A stretch of DNA of 21,086 nucleotides. It comes from Chthonomonas sp. UBA2387 (GTDB taxonomy: Bacteria > Armatimonadota > Fimbriimonadia > Fimbriimonadales > Fimbriimonadaceae). The notes under the pieces were generated by a model. It saw only the letters and a list, made by a program, of their open reading frames with translations, was not told the origin of the DNA and made no database searches. A program made the position numbers and the translations under genes. Numbering within the stretch: position 1 is the stretch's first letter; each line of letters begins with the position of its first letter. Where the stretch lies: positions 1 through 21,086 of the forward strand of contig DDSP01000046.1 in the NCBI GenBank assembly GCA_002343445.1, given 5' to 3'. This document shows, piece by piece, positions 15,198-21,086 of the stretch.

Positions 15198-15491
15198 GAC
15201 GGCGATCCACGACGCGACCGAGTTCGCAGCGTTTATCCGCGATCACCACCTGGATCCACGTCGGGCTGGCGAGTGGCTAGATGGACTTGAGGCGGCCATC
15301 GGTGATCTAGCCACATGCCCCGGATGTACCACGTGGTTGACGAACAAGCCCTGTTCGCGATAGTTTGTTTACCACTCGCATCGTGTGATCTACCACGTGG
15401 ACGATGCGGCCGAACCGTAGTCGCGTTGCGCGTCTATCACGGACGCCGCGACGTTCTTCGACCTGAGGACATTCAGGCACCTGGACCCTGA
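15172..15491 (+). pseudogene. RelE/ParE-family toxin, broken by about three frameshifts
   Basis: The first frame gives 'MAYRVVLAETAIHDATEFAA' and continues to a stop at 15361-15363 after 63 residues. The missing parts of a RelE/ParE toxin are present in pieces. 'MYHVVDEQALFA' is read from 15324 in the +2 frame. 'FVYHSHRVIYHVDDAAE' is read from 15364 back in the first frame up to TAG 15418-15420. 'VVALRVYHGRRDVLRPEDIQ' is then in the +2 frame to a TGA at 15489-15491. Joined, these make a product of about 105 residues, the usual length for the family, with the conserved 'RVIYHV..VV.LRVYHGRR' core. The first shift falls in a run of C (15318-15321). The toxin is predicted inactive. Indel sequencing error is a competing explanation. 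Confidence 0.8.
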
Positions 15492-15509
15492 CCCGCGCCA
15501 TACTCGGTC

Positions 15510-16511
15510 ATGCCGCGCGTGTATGTCTGCCGCCGAGCCAGCCGCCCACCCGAAATCCGAGGCGATCTGAGCGACTCCGTGTGGGCCGAGGCCCCCTGGA
15601 CCGACGACTTCGCCGACATTGAAGGGCTCGACCGGCCCGCGCCCGCCCATCGGACCCGAGCCAAGTTGCTCTGGGACGACGACGCCCTTTATGTCGCCGC
15701 GCGGCTGGAGGAACCCCACGTGTGGGCCACCCTGACGCGCCACGACTCGATGATCTTCCAGGACAACGACTTCGAACTCTTCCTCGACCCCGACGCCGAC
15801 AACCACCTGTACCTGGAATGGGAGATCAATGCGCTCGGCACCACGTGGGACCTGCTGATGGGTACGCCCTATCGCGATGGTGGGCCGCCTGTTTCGGGTT
15901 TCGAGTTGCACGGCATCGTCTCGAAGGTGGCCGTTCAGGGCACGATCAACGACCCGGGCGACACCGACGAAGCCTGGACTCTGGAGGCCGCGATCCCTTG
16001 GTCGGCCATGAAAGACGTGGCGTACGTTCCGTGCCCACCCCGGCTCGGTGATTGGTGGCGCTTCAACATGTCGCGGGTGCATTGGGATACCGACGTGGTG
16101 GATGGGTGTTATGTCAAGCGGGACCAGCCGGAGCACAACTGGGTTTGGTCGCCACCGGGAGTCGTGGACATGCACCGCCCGGAGCGGTGGGGATGGCTGC
16201 GATTCTCGGATGGCGAAGGGTCGCACGGGGCCGAGTGCCCGCCCTATCAGGACCTGCACGACTTCCTCGGTGCGTTGTACTACGCGCAGAGGCGGCACCG
16301 AGAGGCGCATGGCCGAGCGTCGGAGTCGCTGGAAGCGCTCGGGCTGTCGGCCCTGCTAGGGACCGAGGTTCGCCTGCAGACGACGGGCAACCTGTGGGAA
16401 GCCTCGGTTCGGCGTGACGACGACGTGTGGTGCATCCGGCACGATTCGAAGATTTGGCGCGGCGAGGCGTATTTGGTGCCCAACACCCGCCCCGACGCCA
16501 TTCCGCCCTAG
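15510..16511 (+). CDS. CBM9-like carbohydrate-binding/DOMON-type protein
   Basis: The product has 333 residues. Residues about 5-230 match the CBM9-like (DUF1083-type) beta-sandwich found in many bacterial glycan-related proteins. 'PPEIRGDLSDSVWAEAPWTD' at the start is followed by 'AKLLWDDDALYVAARLEEPH', 'DNDFELFLDPDADNHLYLEW' with EINALG, 'EAAIPWSAM', and a 'WWRFNMSRVHWDTD' strand. Such domains bind sugars or glycoconjugates. No signal peptide or membrane helix is visible, which is unusual for a glycan binder. The C-terminal 100 residues are not recognised. It starts 18 bases after the toxin pseudogene and is convergent with the downstream minus-strand block. Confidence 0.8.
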   Translation: MPRVYVCRRASRPPEIRGDLSDSVWAEAPWTDDFADIEGLDRPAPAHRTRAKLLWDDDALYVAARLEEPHVWATLTRHDSMIFQDNDFELFLDPDADNHLYLEWEINALGTTWDLLMGTPYRDGGPPVSGFELHGIVSKVAVQGTINDPGDTDEAWTLEAAIPWSAMKDVAYVPCPPRLGDWWRFNMSRVHWDTDVVDGCYVKRDQPEHNWVWSPPGVVDMHRPERWGWLRFSDGEGSHGAECPPYQDLHDFLGALYYAQRRHREAHGRASESLEALGLSALLGTEVRLQTTGNLWEASVRRDDDVWCIRHDSKIWRGEAYLVPNTRPDAIPP

Positions 16512-16527
16512 TGTGGCAGCCGGGCCG

Positions 16528-16578
16528 GGGAACTCGTGGCAGCCTGATGGTGGCCCTGTCCGAGTGGCACTCGTTCCC
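16528..16578. repeat. Imperfect inverted repeat, possible bidirectional terminator or REP-like element
   Basis: GGGAACTCGTGGCA (16528-16541) and TGGCACTCGTTCCC (16565-16578) are inverted copies matching at 11 of 14 positions, with 23 bases between. The right arm region also contains the short palindrome CGAGTGGCACTCG. Its place between convergent genes fits termination, but there is no T run. Confidence 0.35.
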
Positions 16579-16662
16579 GACCGGTGCAGTGTCAGGTTTC
16601 GTAGCGTCTGAACTGGTCGGAACCCATGATCGGAGCGAACAGATATCCGATGCAGAACGAGC

Positions 16663-16678
16663 GGGTCTTCAACGACCC
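16663..16678. terminator. Short hairpin between convergent genes
   Basis: GGGTC (16663-16667) pairs with GACCC (16674-16678) around a 6-base loop. On the plus strand TTGTAT follows. It is weak, with only five base pairs. Confidence 0.2.
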
Positions 16679-16701
16679 TTGTATCTCCTTACGGGTTTCC
16701 G

Positions 16702-17373
16702 CTACTTGTTCTTGGGCCGGCAGAGAAAGCCAAACGTGATCGCAATGACGCCAAGGTTCATGGCGCCATCAGCAGTGGGAGCAAGCCAAATCGGGAGTGC
16801 TTCGCGGTTTGCATCGTTCCTGAGGATGATGACAAGCGCAACTGCCGTGTAAGCACAAAGAACAACACCGATTCCGAGCAACACCCTGAACCGAACGATG
16901 CTCTTCTCAACCAAAACGGAGCGCACGGGTTCAGGCTTGCCAACCCGCGCAGTCAGTTCAATCCAGAACTCGTCGCTCGCCGACTTCGGTTTGAAGTCAT
17001 CGCCGACCGGCACGTGGAGGTCGTATTCGTTGCCGGCGACATCCCGGAGAAAGGCACCTCCGAATTCGGTGATTATGCACCTTCGTCGCTCAAGACTCGA
17101 AAGCCGTTGCCAAGGAACGTACCAAAGTTCTCCCTCGGGGCCGCACAGTGAGATACCTACTTGGTCCCACTTCAGGACCTGATCCCGAGTGCGAAAATGA
17201 AGGATGGCGAGTCGCCCAAAGGTATAGAGTAGAGGCGAAAAAGCGACGGTCACCCCGATGCAGTACCAAGTCAACTTTGGCTCGCTCCACATGACCCAGC
17301 CAAAGCCGATCAACCACATGGGGACAGTGAACATCCCAATCTGTTGGCGCTCAGTTGGGTAGCGCACCTCCAC
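16702..17373 (-). CDS. Hypothetical four-helix membrane protein with a possible bacterial PH-like segment
   Basis: The product has 223 residues from GTG at 17373, two bases after the trpE stop. GGAGG at 17384-17380 (inside the end of trpE) is spaced 6 bases from that GTG, so this start is preferred over the longer open frame to 17448. Two N-terminal hydrophobic helices (about 14-30 and 36-56) are followed by a soluble segment 'VLKWDQVGISLCGPEGELWY' with VPWQRLSSLE. That pattern is reminiscent of TM-linked PH/YcxB-type domains ('W..I..I'). Two more helices occur near the C-terminus. Function is unknown. Base composition is lower in GC than in its neighbours: two 60-base lines counted by hand (16801 and 17221) gave 31/60 each, against 40/60 in a trpE line (18421). 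This suggests separate origin. Confidence 0.7.
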   Translation of the reverse strand: MEVRYPTERQQIGMFTVPMWLIGFGWVMWSEPKLTWYCIGVTVAFSPLLYTFGRLAILHFRTRDQVLKWDQVGISLCGPEGELWYVPWQRLSSLERRRCIITEFGGAFLRDVAGNEYDLHVPVGDDFKPKSASDEFWIELTARVGKPEPVRSVLVEKSIVRFRVLLGIGVVLCAYTAVALVIILRNDANREALPIWLAPTADGAMNLGVIAITFGFLCRPKNK

Positions 17374-17374
17374 C

Positions 17375-18844
17375 CTAAACCTCCAAGCCAGCCTGAGCGA
17401 TTTCCAGGGCCCGCAGGCAGGCTTTGGCTTTGTTGCACGTCTCGGCAAACTCGAAGCCTGGGTCGGAGTCGTTCACGATGCCGCCTCCCGCTTGTACATA
17501 GGCCACTCCATCCTTGATGGCAATCGTGCGGATGGCGATGCACAGGTCCATGTCGCCGCTGGCGCTGAAGTGGCCGACGGCGCCCGCGTAGGGGCCGCGG
17601 CGCGATGTCTCCAGTTCGTCGATGATCTGCATCGCCCGCACCTTGGGCGCGCCGCTGACCGTACCCGCGGGAAAAGTGGCGCGGACGAGGTCGCAAGCGG
17701 TCATGCCTTCGCGCAACCGGCCCGTCACGTCGCTCACGATGTGCATGACGTGGCTGTACCGTTCGATCACCATGAGCTCGTTGACCGTCACGCTGCCGTA
17801 GTCGCAAACCCGACCCAAGTCGTTGCGGCCGAGGTCCACGAGCATGACGTGCTCGGCGCGTTCCTTCTCGTCGGCGAGCAGTTCTTCGCCCAGCCGGGCG
17901 TCTTCCTCGGGGGTGGCGCCACGCCAACGCGTGCCGGCGATCGGCCGTACCCGCGCCAAGCCGTGCTGCACGCTGACCAGGAGTTCGGGGGAAGCGCCCA
18001 CCAAGTCGAGGTCGCCGAAGCGCACCAAGAACATGTACGGCGAAGGGTTGAGGGAGCGCAGCGCACGGTAGACCGTCACGGGGTGCGCCTCGATGGGCCG
18101 CGAGAACCGCTGCGAGACCACGACTTGGATGCAATCCCCTGCGGCGGTGTAATCCACAACGCGGCGCACGCGCCCCTCAAAGGCCTCGCGCGTCGTATTC
18201 GAAACCGGCTCGACGGCGTCGTGAGACCCGCAGGGAAGCGGCGGCAAAGGGCCGTTGAGCACGCCCATGACCCGCTCGATCTCGGCACACGCGCGGTCGT
18301 AGTCTTCCGCCGAGCCGTCGGCCAGGACGATGACTTTGAGTCTGCTTCGCGCATGGTCGAACACGACGACGGTGTTCACGAACATCATGGCGACGTCGTC
18401 GAAGCCCACGTCGTCGGGCGGCGCGTCGGGCAACCGCTCGATGAACCGCACCAGATCGTAGCCCAACATGCCGATCGCGCCTCCCACGAACGAGGGCAGT
18501 CCCGGAACGTCCACGGGACGGGGCCTGTCGAGTTCGCGTTCGATCTCGTGCAGCGGGTCCCCCTCTAACGCGAACGTGGTCTCGGTGCCGTCTCGTTCGA
18601 TCCAGCGTCCTTGCCGTTCGCGGGTTTTGAGCACGCGCCGGGGCCGGGCGCCCAGGATCGAATAGCGGGCGAGCTGCTCGCCGCCCGTGACGCTTTCGAG
18701 CAGGAAGCTGTACGTCTCGCCCTGCGAGAGCTTCCAATAGGCGCTGAGCGGCGTTTCAAGGTCGGCCGAACGTTCACGCACGACCGGCATGGGGCGAGTC
18801 CCACCCGTCCGGGCCAGGTATTCGTCTCGGGCGGGCTGAATCAT
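17375..18844 (-). CDS. trpE: Anthranilate synthase component I
   Basis: The product has 489 residues from ATG 18844, which lies 4 bases after the serC stop; a TTG at 18865 is a weaker alternative. TrpE converts chorismate and glutamine-derived ammonia to anthranilate, the first step of tryptophan synthesis, together with TrpG. Visible landmarks are the tryptophan feedback motif LLES at residues 48-51, 'FVGGAIGMLGYDLVRFIE' in the first half, 'DYTAAGDCIQVVVSQRFSRP', PIAGTRWRG, and 'RATFPAGTVSGAPKVRAMQI' with 'GGGIVNDSDPGFEFAETCNK' at the chorismate and Mg site. The LLES motif suggests it is tryptophan-inhibited and is TrpE rather than PabB. No trpG, trpD or other trp gene is in the window. Confidence 0.94.
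   Translation of the reverse strand: MIQPARDEYLARTGGTRPMPVVRERSADLETPLSAYWKLSQGETYSFLLESVTGGEQLARYSILGARPRRVLKTRERQGRWIERDGTETTFALEGDPLHEIERELDRPRPVDVPGLPSFVGGAIGMLGYDLVRFIERLPDAPPDDVGFDDVAMMFVNTVVVFDHARSRLKVIVLADGSAEDYDRACAEIERVMGVLNGPLPPLPCGSHDAVEPVSNTTREAFEGRVRRVVDYTAAGDCIQVVVSQRFSRPIEAHPVTVYRALRSLNPSPYMFLVRFGDLDLVGASPELLVSVQHGLARVRPIAGTRWRGATPEEDARLGEELLADEKERAEHVMLVDLGRNDLGRVCDYGSVTVNELMVIERYSHVMHIVSDVTGRLREGMTACDLVRATFPAGTVSGAPKVRAMQIIDELETSRRGPYAGAVGHFSASGDMDLCIAIRTIAIKDGVAYVQAGGGIVNDSDPGFEFAETCNKAKACLRALEIAQAGLEV
17380..17384 (-). promoter_or_regulatory. Shine-Dalgarno GGAGG within trpE for downstream membrane gene
   Basis: On the minus strand, GGAGG overlaps the last sense codons of trpE and lies 6 bases before GTG 17373. 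It links translation of the two genes. Confidence 0.55.
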
Positions 18845-18848
18845 CGGT

Positions 18849-19940
18849 TCAGGCGCGTTGCGCAAAGTCGGTCATGAAGTCGGCAAGCACGCGGCAACCC
18901 TCCTCGGGGAACGCGTTGTACACGCTGGCGCGGCATCCGCCCACCGAGCGGTGGCCCTTGAGTTCGGCAAGACCGTTCGCCTTGGCTTCGGCGATGAATC
19001 GGGCCGTGGTGTCGTCGTCGGGCAGGGTGAACGTGAGGTTCATCCACGAGCGGTTGGCGGGTTGGGCGTGGCCCTTGTAGAAGCCGCCCGAACCGTCGAT
19101 CGCGTCGTAGATCACCTGGGCCTTGCGGCGGTTGATCTCGGCGCGCGCTTCCAGCCCGCCCGTCTTCAGCAGCCACTTGTAGACCAGGCCGCAGATATAG
19201 ACCGTCCAGCAGGGCGGCGTGTTGTACATCGAGCCGTTCTCGGCCTGCAGGCGGTAGTCGAGCATGGGGTGCGTGCTTGCGGGGGCCTTGTCGAGGAACG
19301 CATCCGAAACGATGACGGCTACGGCACCCGCCGGGCCCATGTTCTTCTGCGCCCCGGCGTAGATCATCGCGTAGCGCGAGACGTCCACGGGGCGCGAGAG
19401 GATGTCCGACGACATGTCGCACACCCAGTCGCCGGGCGTCGAGGGGTCCTCGAAGAAATCCACGCCCTGGATGGTCTCGTTGCTGGTGAAGTGGATGTAG
19501 GCGGCACCGGGCGTCGCCGCGACCTCGGCCAGCTTGGGTGTGCGGTCGTAGTTGGTGGCCTTGGCGTCGTACACCACGTTGGCCGAGCCCACCATCTTGG
19601 CGGCTTCGACGGCCTTCTTGCCCCAACTTCCGGTCACGATGTAGTCGGCGGAAGCTCCCTCGGGGAGGAAGCTCATGGGGATCATCGAGAAATGCAGGCT
19701 CGCGCCGCCCTGCAAGAACAGCACCTTGTAGCCCTCCGGAACCCCGAGCAGCGTGCGCAGGTCTTGCTCGGCCTCGCCGATGATCTGCTCGTAGGGCTTG
19801 GATCGGTGGCTCATCTCCATCACGCTGACGCCCGTGCCTTTGTAGTTGAGCAGTTGCTCTTTGGCCTCTTCGAGCACCTCGATGGGCAGGCAACTGGGTC
19901 CGGCGGAGAAGTTGAACGCGCGTCCGTAGGGGAGACTCAC
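18849..19940 (-). CDS. serC: Phosphoserine aminotransferase
   Basis: The product has 363 residues from GTG 19940, giving the usual SerC beginning 'GRAFNFSAGPSCLP' soon after the start. The frame stays open upstream to 20009, but the extra residues match nothing in the family. SerC is a PLP enzyme that converts 3-phosphohydroxypyruvate and glutamate to phosphoserine in serine synthesis, and it also acts in PLP synthesis in some bacteria. Landmarks are 'GTGVSVMEMSHRSKPYEQII', 'VLFLQGGASLHFSMIPM', the PLP lysine K199 in YAGAQKNMGPAG, and 'HRSVGGCRASVYNAFPEEGC' near the end. Length and motifs are complete. It leads a serC-trpE unit; tryptophan synthase consumes serine, which gives a metabolic reason for the pairing. 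Confidence 0.94.
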   Translation of the reverse strand: MSLPYGRAFNFSAGPSCLPIEVLEEAKEQLLNYKGTGVSVMEMSHRSKPYEQIIGEAEQDLRTLLGVPEGYKVLFLQGGASLHFSMIPMSFLPEGASADYIVTGSWGKKAVEAAKMVGSANVVYDAKATNYDRTPKLAEVAATPGAAYIHFTSNETIQGVDFFEDPSTPGDWVCDMSSDILSRPVDVSRYAMIYAGAQKNMGPAGAVAVIVSDAFLDKAPASTHPMLDYRLQAENGSMYNTPPCWTVYICGLVYKWLLKTGGLEARAEINRRKAQVIYDAIDGSGGFYKGHAQPANRSWMNLTFTLPDDDTTARFIAEAKANGLAELKGHRSVGGCRASVYNAFPEEGCRVLADFMTDFAQRA

Positions 19941-20028
19941 GCCTGGTGTTTTACCCTCCCGTGGGTCTCGCGTCCCGTCCCCAAGACCTGCAATCGGCCC
20001 GGTGGTCACGGTAACATCTGTTCAAGCC
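19941..20028. promoter_or_regulatory. Divergent intergenic region between serC and nuoE
   Basis: These 88 bases must hold promoters for both directions. On the plus strand, TAACAT at 20012-20017 is a possible -10 for nuoE, placing transcription start only a few bases before its ATG. On the minus strand, TAAAAC at 19953-19948 is a possible -10 for serC. No clear -35 is seen for either, and no riboswitch was recognised. Confidence 0.3.
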
Positions 20029-20646
20029 ATGAGCGAACTGCTGCAAGTCGGCCGAGCGCACGAACGCCCCGCACCTCCCAAGCCGGAAGAACTCACCCTT
20101 CGATTCTCCGATCGCGCCGTCGCCGAGCTGGAAGCGCTCAAAACGCACTATCCCGACCTCAAGTCGTGCATCCTGCCCACGCTGTGGATCGCCCAACGCG
20201 AGTACGGCGGACACCTGAGCGGCGAAGCCATCGCCGAGGTCGCATTCCGGCTCAAACGAAGCTACGCCGAGATCGAAGGCGTCGCGACGTTTTATTCGAT
20301 GTACAACGTGGCCCACAAGCCGGGTCGCCACAAGATCGAGGTGTGCACGTGCCTCACGTGCAGCGTGTGCGGCGGCTATCGCATCTGGGAGTACCTGAAG
20401 TCCAAGCTCGGCGTCGGGCACGGGCAGACGACCCCGGACGGGGTGTTCACTCTGGAAGAGGTCGAGTGTCTGGACGCGTGCGACCGTGCGCCGGTGCTGC
20501 AGGTCGGCGACCAGTACATCGGCCCGGTGGACGAAGCCGGGATCGACGCCTTGCTCGAGAAGCTGCGGAAGACGGAAGAGAGCACGGTGGTGCAGATGGC
20601 CGACGAGATCGTGAAGGTCCACTTGGCCGCCACCGAGCGGCCCTGA
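20029..20646 (+). CDS. nuoE: NADH-quinone oxidoreductase subunit E (24 kDa, 2Fe-2S)
   Basis: The product has 205 residues from ATG 20029; an upstream in-frame GTG at 20002 is less likely. The thioredoxin-like NuoE fold is clear: 'ILPTLWIAQREYGGHLSGEA' and 'EIEGVATFYSMYNVAHKPGR', then the [2Fe-2S] N1a ligands in the C-x4-C and C-x3-C spacing, Cys106 and Cys111, and Cys147 and Cys151 (ECLDACDRAP). Cys108 and Cys114 are extra cysteines next to the first pair. It is longer than the usual 160-170 residues, with N- and C-terminal extensions. NuoE works with NuoF in the NADH-oxidising arm of complex I. NuoF, normally the next gene, is not in the window; a repeat array follows instead. Confidence 0.92.
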   Translation: MSELLQVGRAHERPAPPKPEELTLRFSDRAVAELEALKTHYPDLKSCILPTLWIAQREYGGHLSGEAIAEVAFRLKRSYAEIEGVATFYSMYNVAHKPGRHKIEVCTCLTCSVCGGYRIWEYLKSKLGVGHGQTTPDGVFTLEEVECLDACDRAPVLQVGDQYIGPVDEAGIDALLEKLRKTEESTVVQMADEIVKVHLAATERP

Positions 20647-20657
20647 CCCACCTTTCC

Positions 20658-21063
20658 TTGGAGGGACACCCTCCGTGGTGTCCTTTGGCAGGTGGCACAC
20701 CATGAGATTCACGTGGTCGCGACGCAGCGCGACCCTCCAAAGGCTGCTCCGATTGGAGGGACACCCTCCGTGTGTCCTTTGGTTTGGGTGGTCAACCATG
20801 GACTCACGCGGTCGCGACGGAGCGCGACCCTCCAAATGCTGCTCTGAATTGGAGGGACACCCTCCGTGTGTCCTTTGGTTTGGGTGGTCAACCATGGACT
20901 CACGCGGTCGCGACGGAGCGCGACCCTCCAAAGGCTGCTCCGATTGGAGGGACACCCTCTGTGGTGTCCTTTGGTTTGGGTGGTCAACCATGGACTCACG
21001 CGGTCGCGACGGAGCGCGACCCTCCAAATGCTGCTCCGATTGGAGGGACACCCTCCGTGGTGT
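20658..21063. repeat. Tandem array of 95/96-base two-hairpin (BIME-like) repeats
   Basis: Units begin with TTGGAGGGACACC at 20658, 20753, 20849 and 20944. A fifth begins at 21040 and is cut off at about 21063, where the sequence diverges. Periods are 95, 96, 95 and 96. Each unit carries hairpin A, GGACACC-CTCCGT-GGTGTCC (shortened to 6 bp in units 2 and 3), and hairpin B, GGTCGCG-ACGGAG-CGCGACC. They are separated by a linker containing TGGTCAACCATGG in units 2-4. Unit ends TTGGAGGG and CCCTCCAA are also inverted copies. Units 2-4 are nearly identical; unit 1 differs in the linker. Open frames through the array are a by-product of the repeat and are not genes. Confidence 0.92.
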
Positions 21064-21086
21064 TGGCCAGCCCCCATTGGTGAAGA

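Larger units (their letters stand above)
16512..16701. other. Convergent intergenic gap with two dyads
   Basis: This 190-base gap lies between the CBM9-like gene and the minus-strand membrane protein gene. It contains the imperfect inverted repeat at 16528-16578 and a short hairpin at 16663-16678. GTGGCAGCC also occurs twice (starting at 16513 and 16536). No supported coding frame is seen. Confidence 0.5.

Noticed and set aside
13764..15491. Prophage or integrated element
   Set aside because: Only one phage-type gene and a decayed toxin-antitoxin pair are present. No integrase, terminase, capsid or att-like direct repeats were seen, so a remnant patch is all that can be supported.
18858..20705. 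615-codon plus-strand open frame across serC and into nuoE
   Set aside because: It runs antisense to serC and in a wrong frame over nuoE; both real genes have full family motifs.
20658..21063. CRISPR array
   Set aside because: The whole 95-96-base unit is repeated; there are no unique spacers between short repeats and no cas gene is present.
20772..21083. Possible repeat protein encoded in the array (both strands open)
   Set aside because: The frames simply translate the DNA repeat. Unit lengths alternate 95/96, and the products have no start context or known fold.
1..21086. tRNA, rRNA or recognisable riboswitch
   Set aside because: No cloverleaf, rRNA core sequence or conserved riboswitch motif was found by eye. 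A covariance-model search would be needed to be certain.

Overview
The window reads as a high-GC bacterial chromosome segment. It is most consistent with the Armatimonadota, probably a Fimbriimonadia-like lineage. That assignment is inference from three things: the DUF1559-style pseudopilin with its tail 'ILAAMLFPVYAQA' and a DGH motif near the C-terminus, the mix of flagellar and CBM9-like genes, and the style of the intergenic repeats. No rRNA or tRNA gene was seen.

Layout. At 1-977 lie the 3' part of a pseudopilin gene and a one-base-overlapping small membrane protein. At 1050-13020 there is an unbroken run of eight plus-strand genes with junctions of -8, -4, +5, -4, -4, -4 and -4 bases. 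They encode two full-length ABC exporter half-transporters, a HlyD-like membrane-anchored protein, an ADP-ribosylglycohydrolase fused to beta-sandwich domains, a short GH127-type glycosidase, a CitD-CitE citrate-lyase-type fusion, CitF, and a SxxK serine hydrolase. The flagellar chaperone genes fliS and fliT (13040-13754) follow 19 bases later on the same strand.

An accessory patch comes next. It holds an orphan Mu gp29/DUF935 portal protein on the minus strand (13764-14819) and a Phd/YefM antitoxin followed by a RelE/ParE toxin broken by several frameshifts (14901-15491). A CBM9-like protein (15510-16511) follows. The minus-strand block 16702-19940 is serC, trpE and a lower-GC membrane protein whose GTG start lies two bases after the trpE stop and which uses a Shine-Dalgarno inside the end of trpE. 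Divergent from serC is nuoE (20029-20646). The window ends with a tandem array of 95/96-base two-hairpin repeats (20658-21063).

How the genes may work together. The eight-gene cassette is the most unusual part. It couples a dimeric ABC exporter and adaptor to two glycosyl-bond hydrolases and a citrate-lyase-type carbon-carbon lyase in which the acyl carrier protein is fused to the lyase subunit. The usual citrate-lyase helpers (CitC, CitX, CitG) and a citrate transporter are absent from the window. The substrate of the lyase cannot be read from the sequence. A role in breaking down a glycosylated or ribosylated compound that yields a hydroxy-acid is a hypothesis only.
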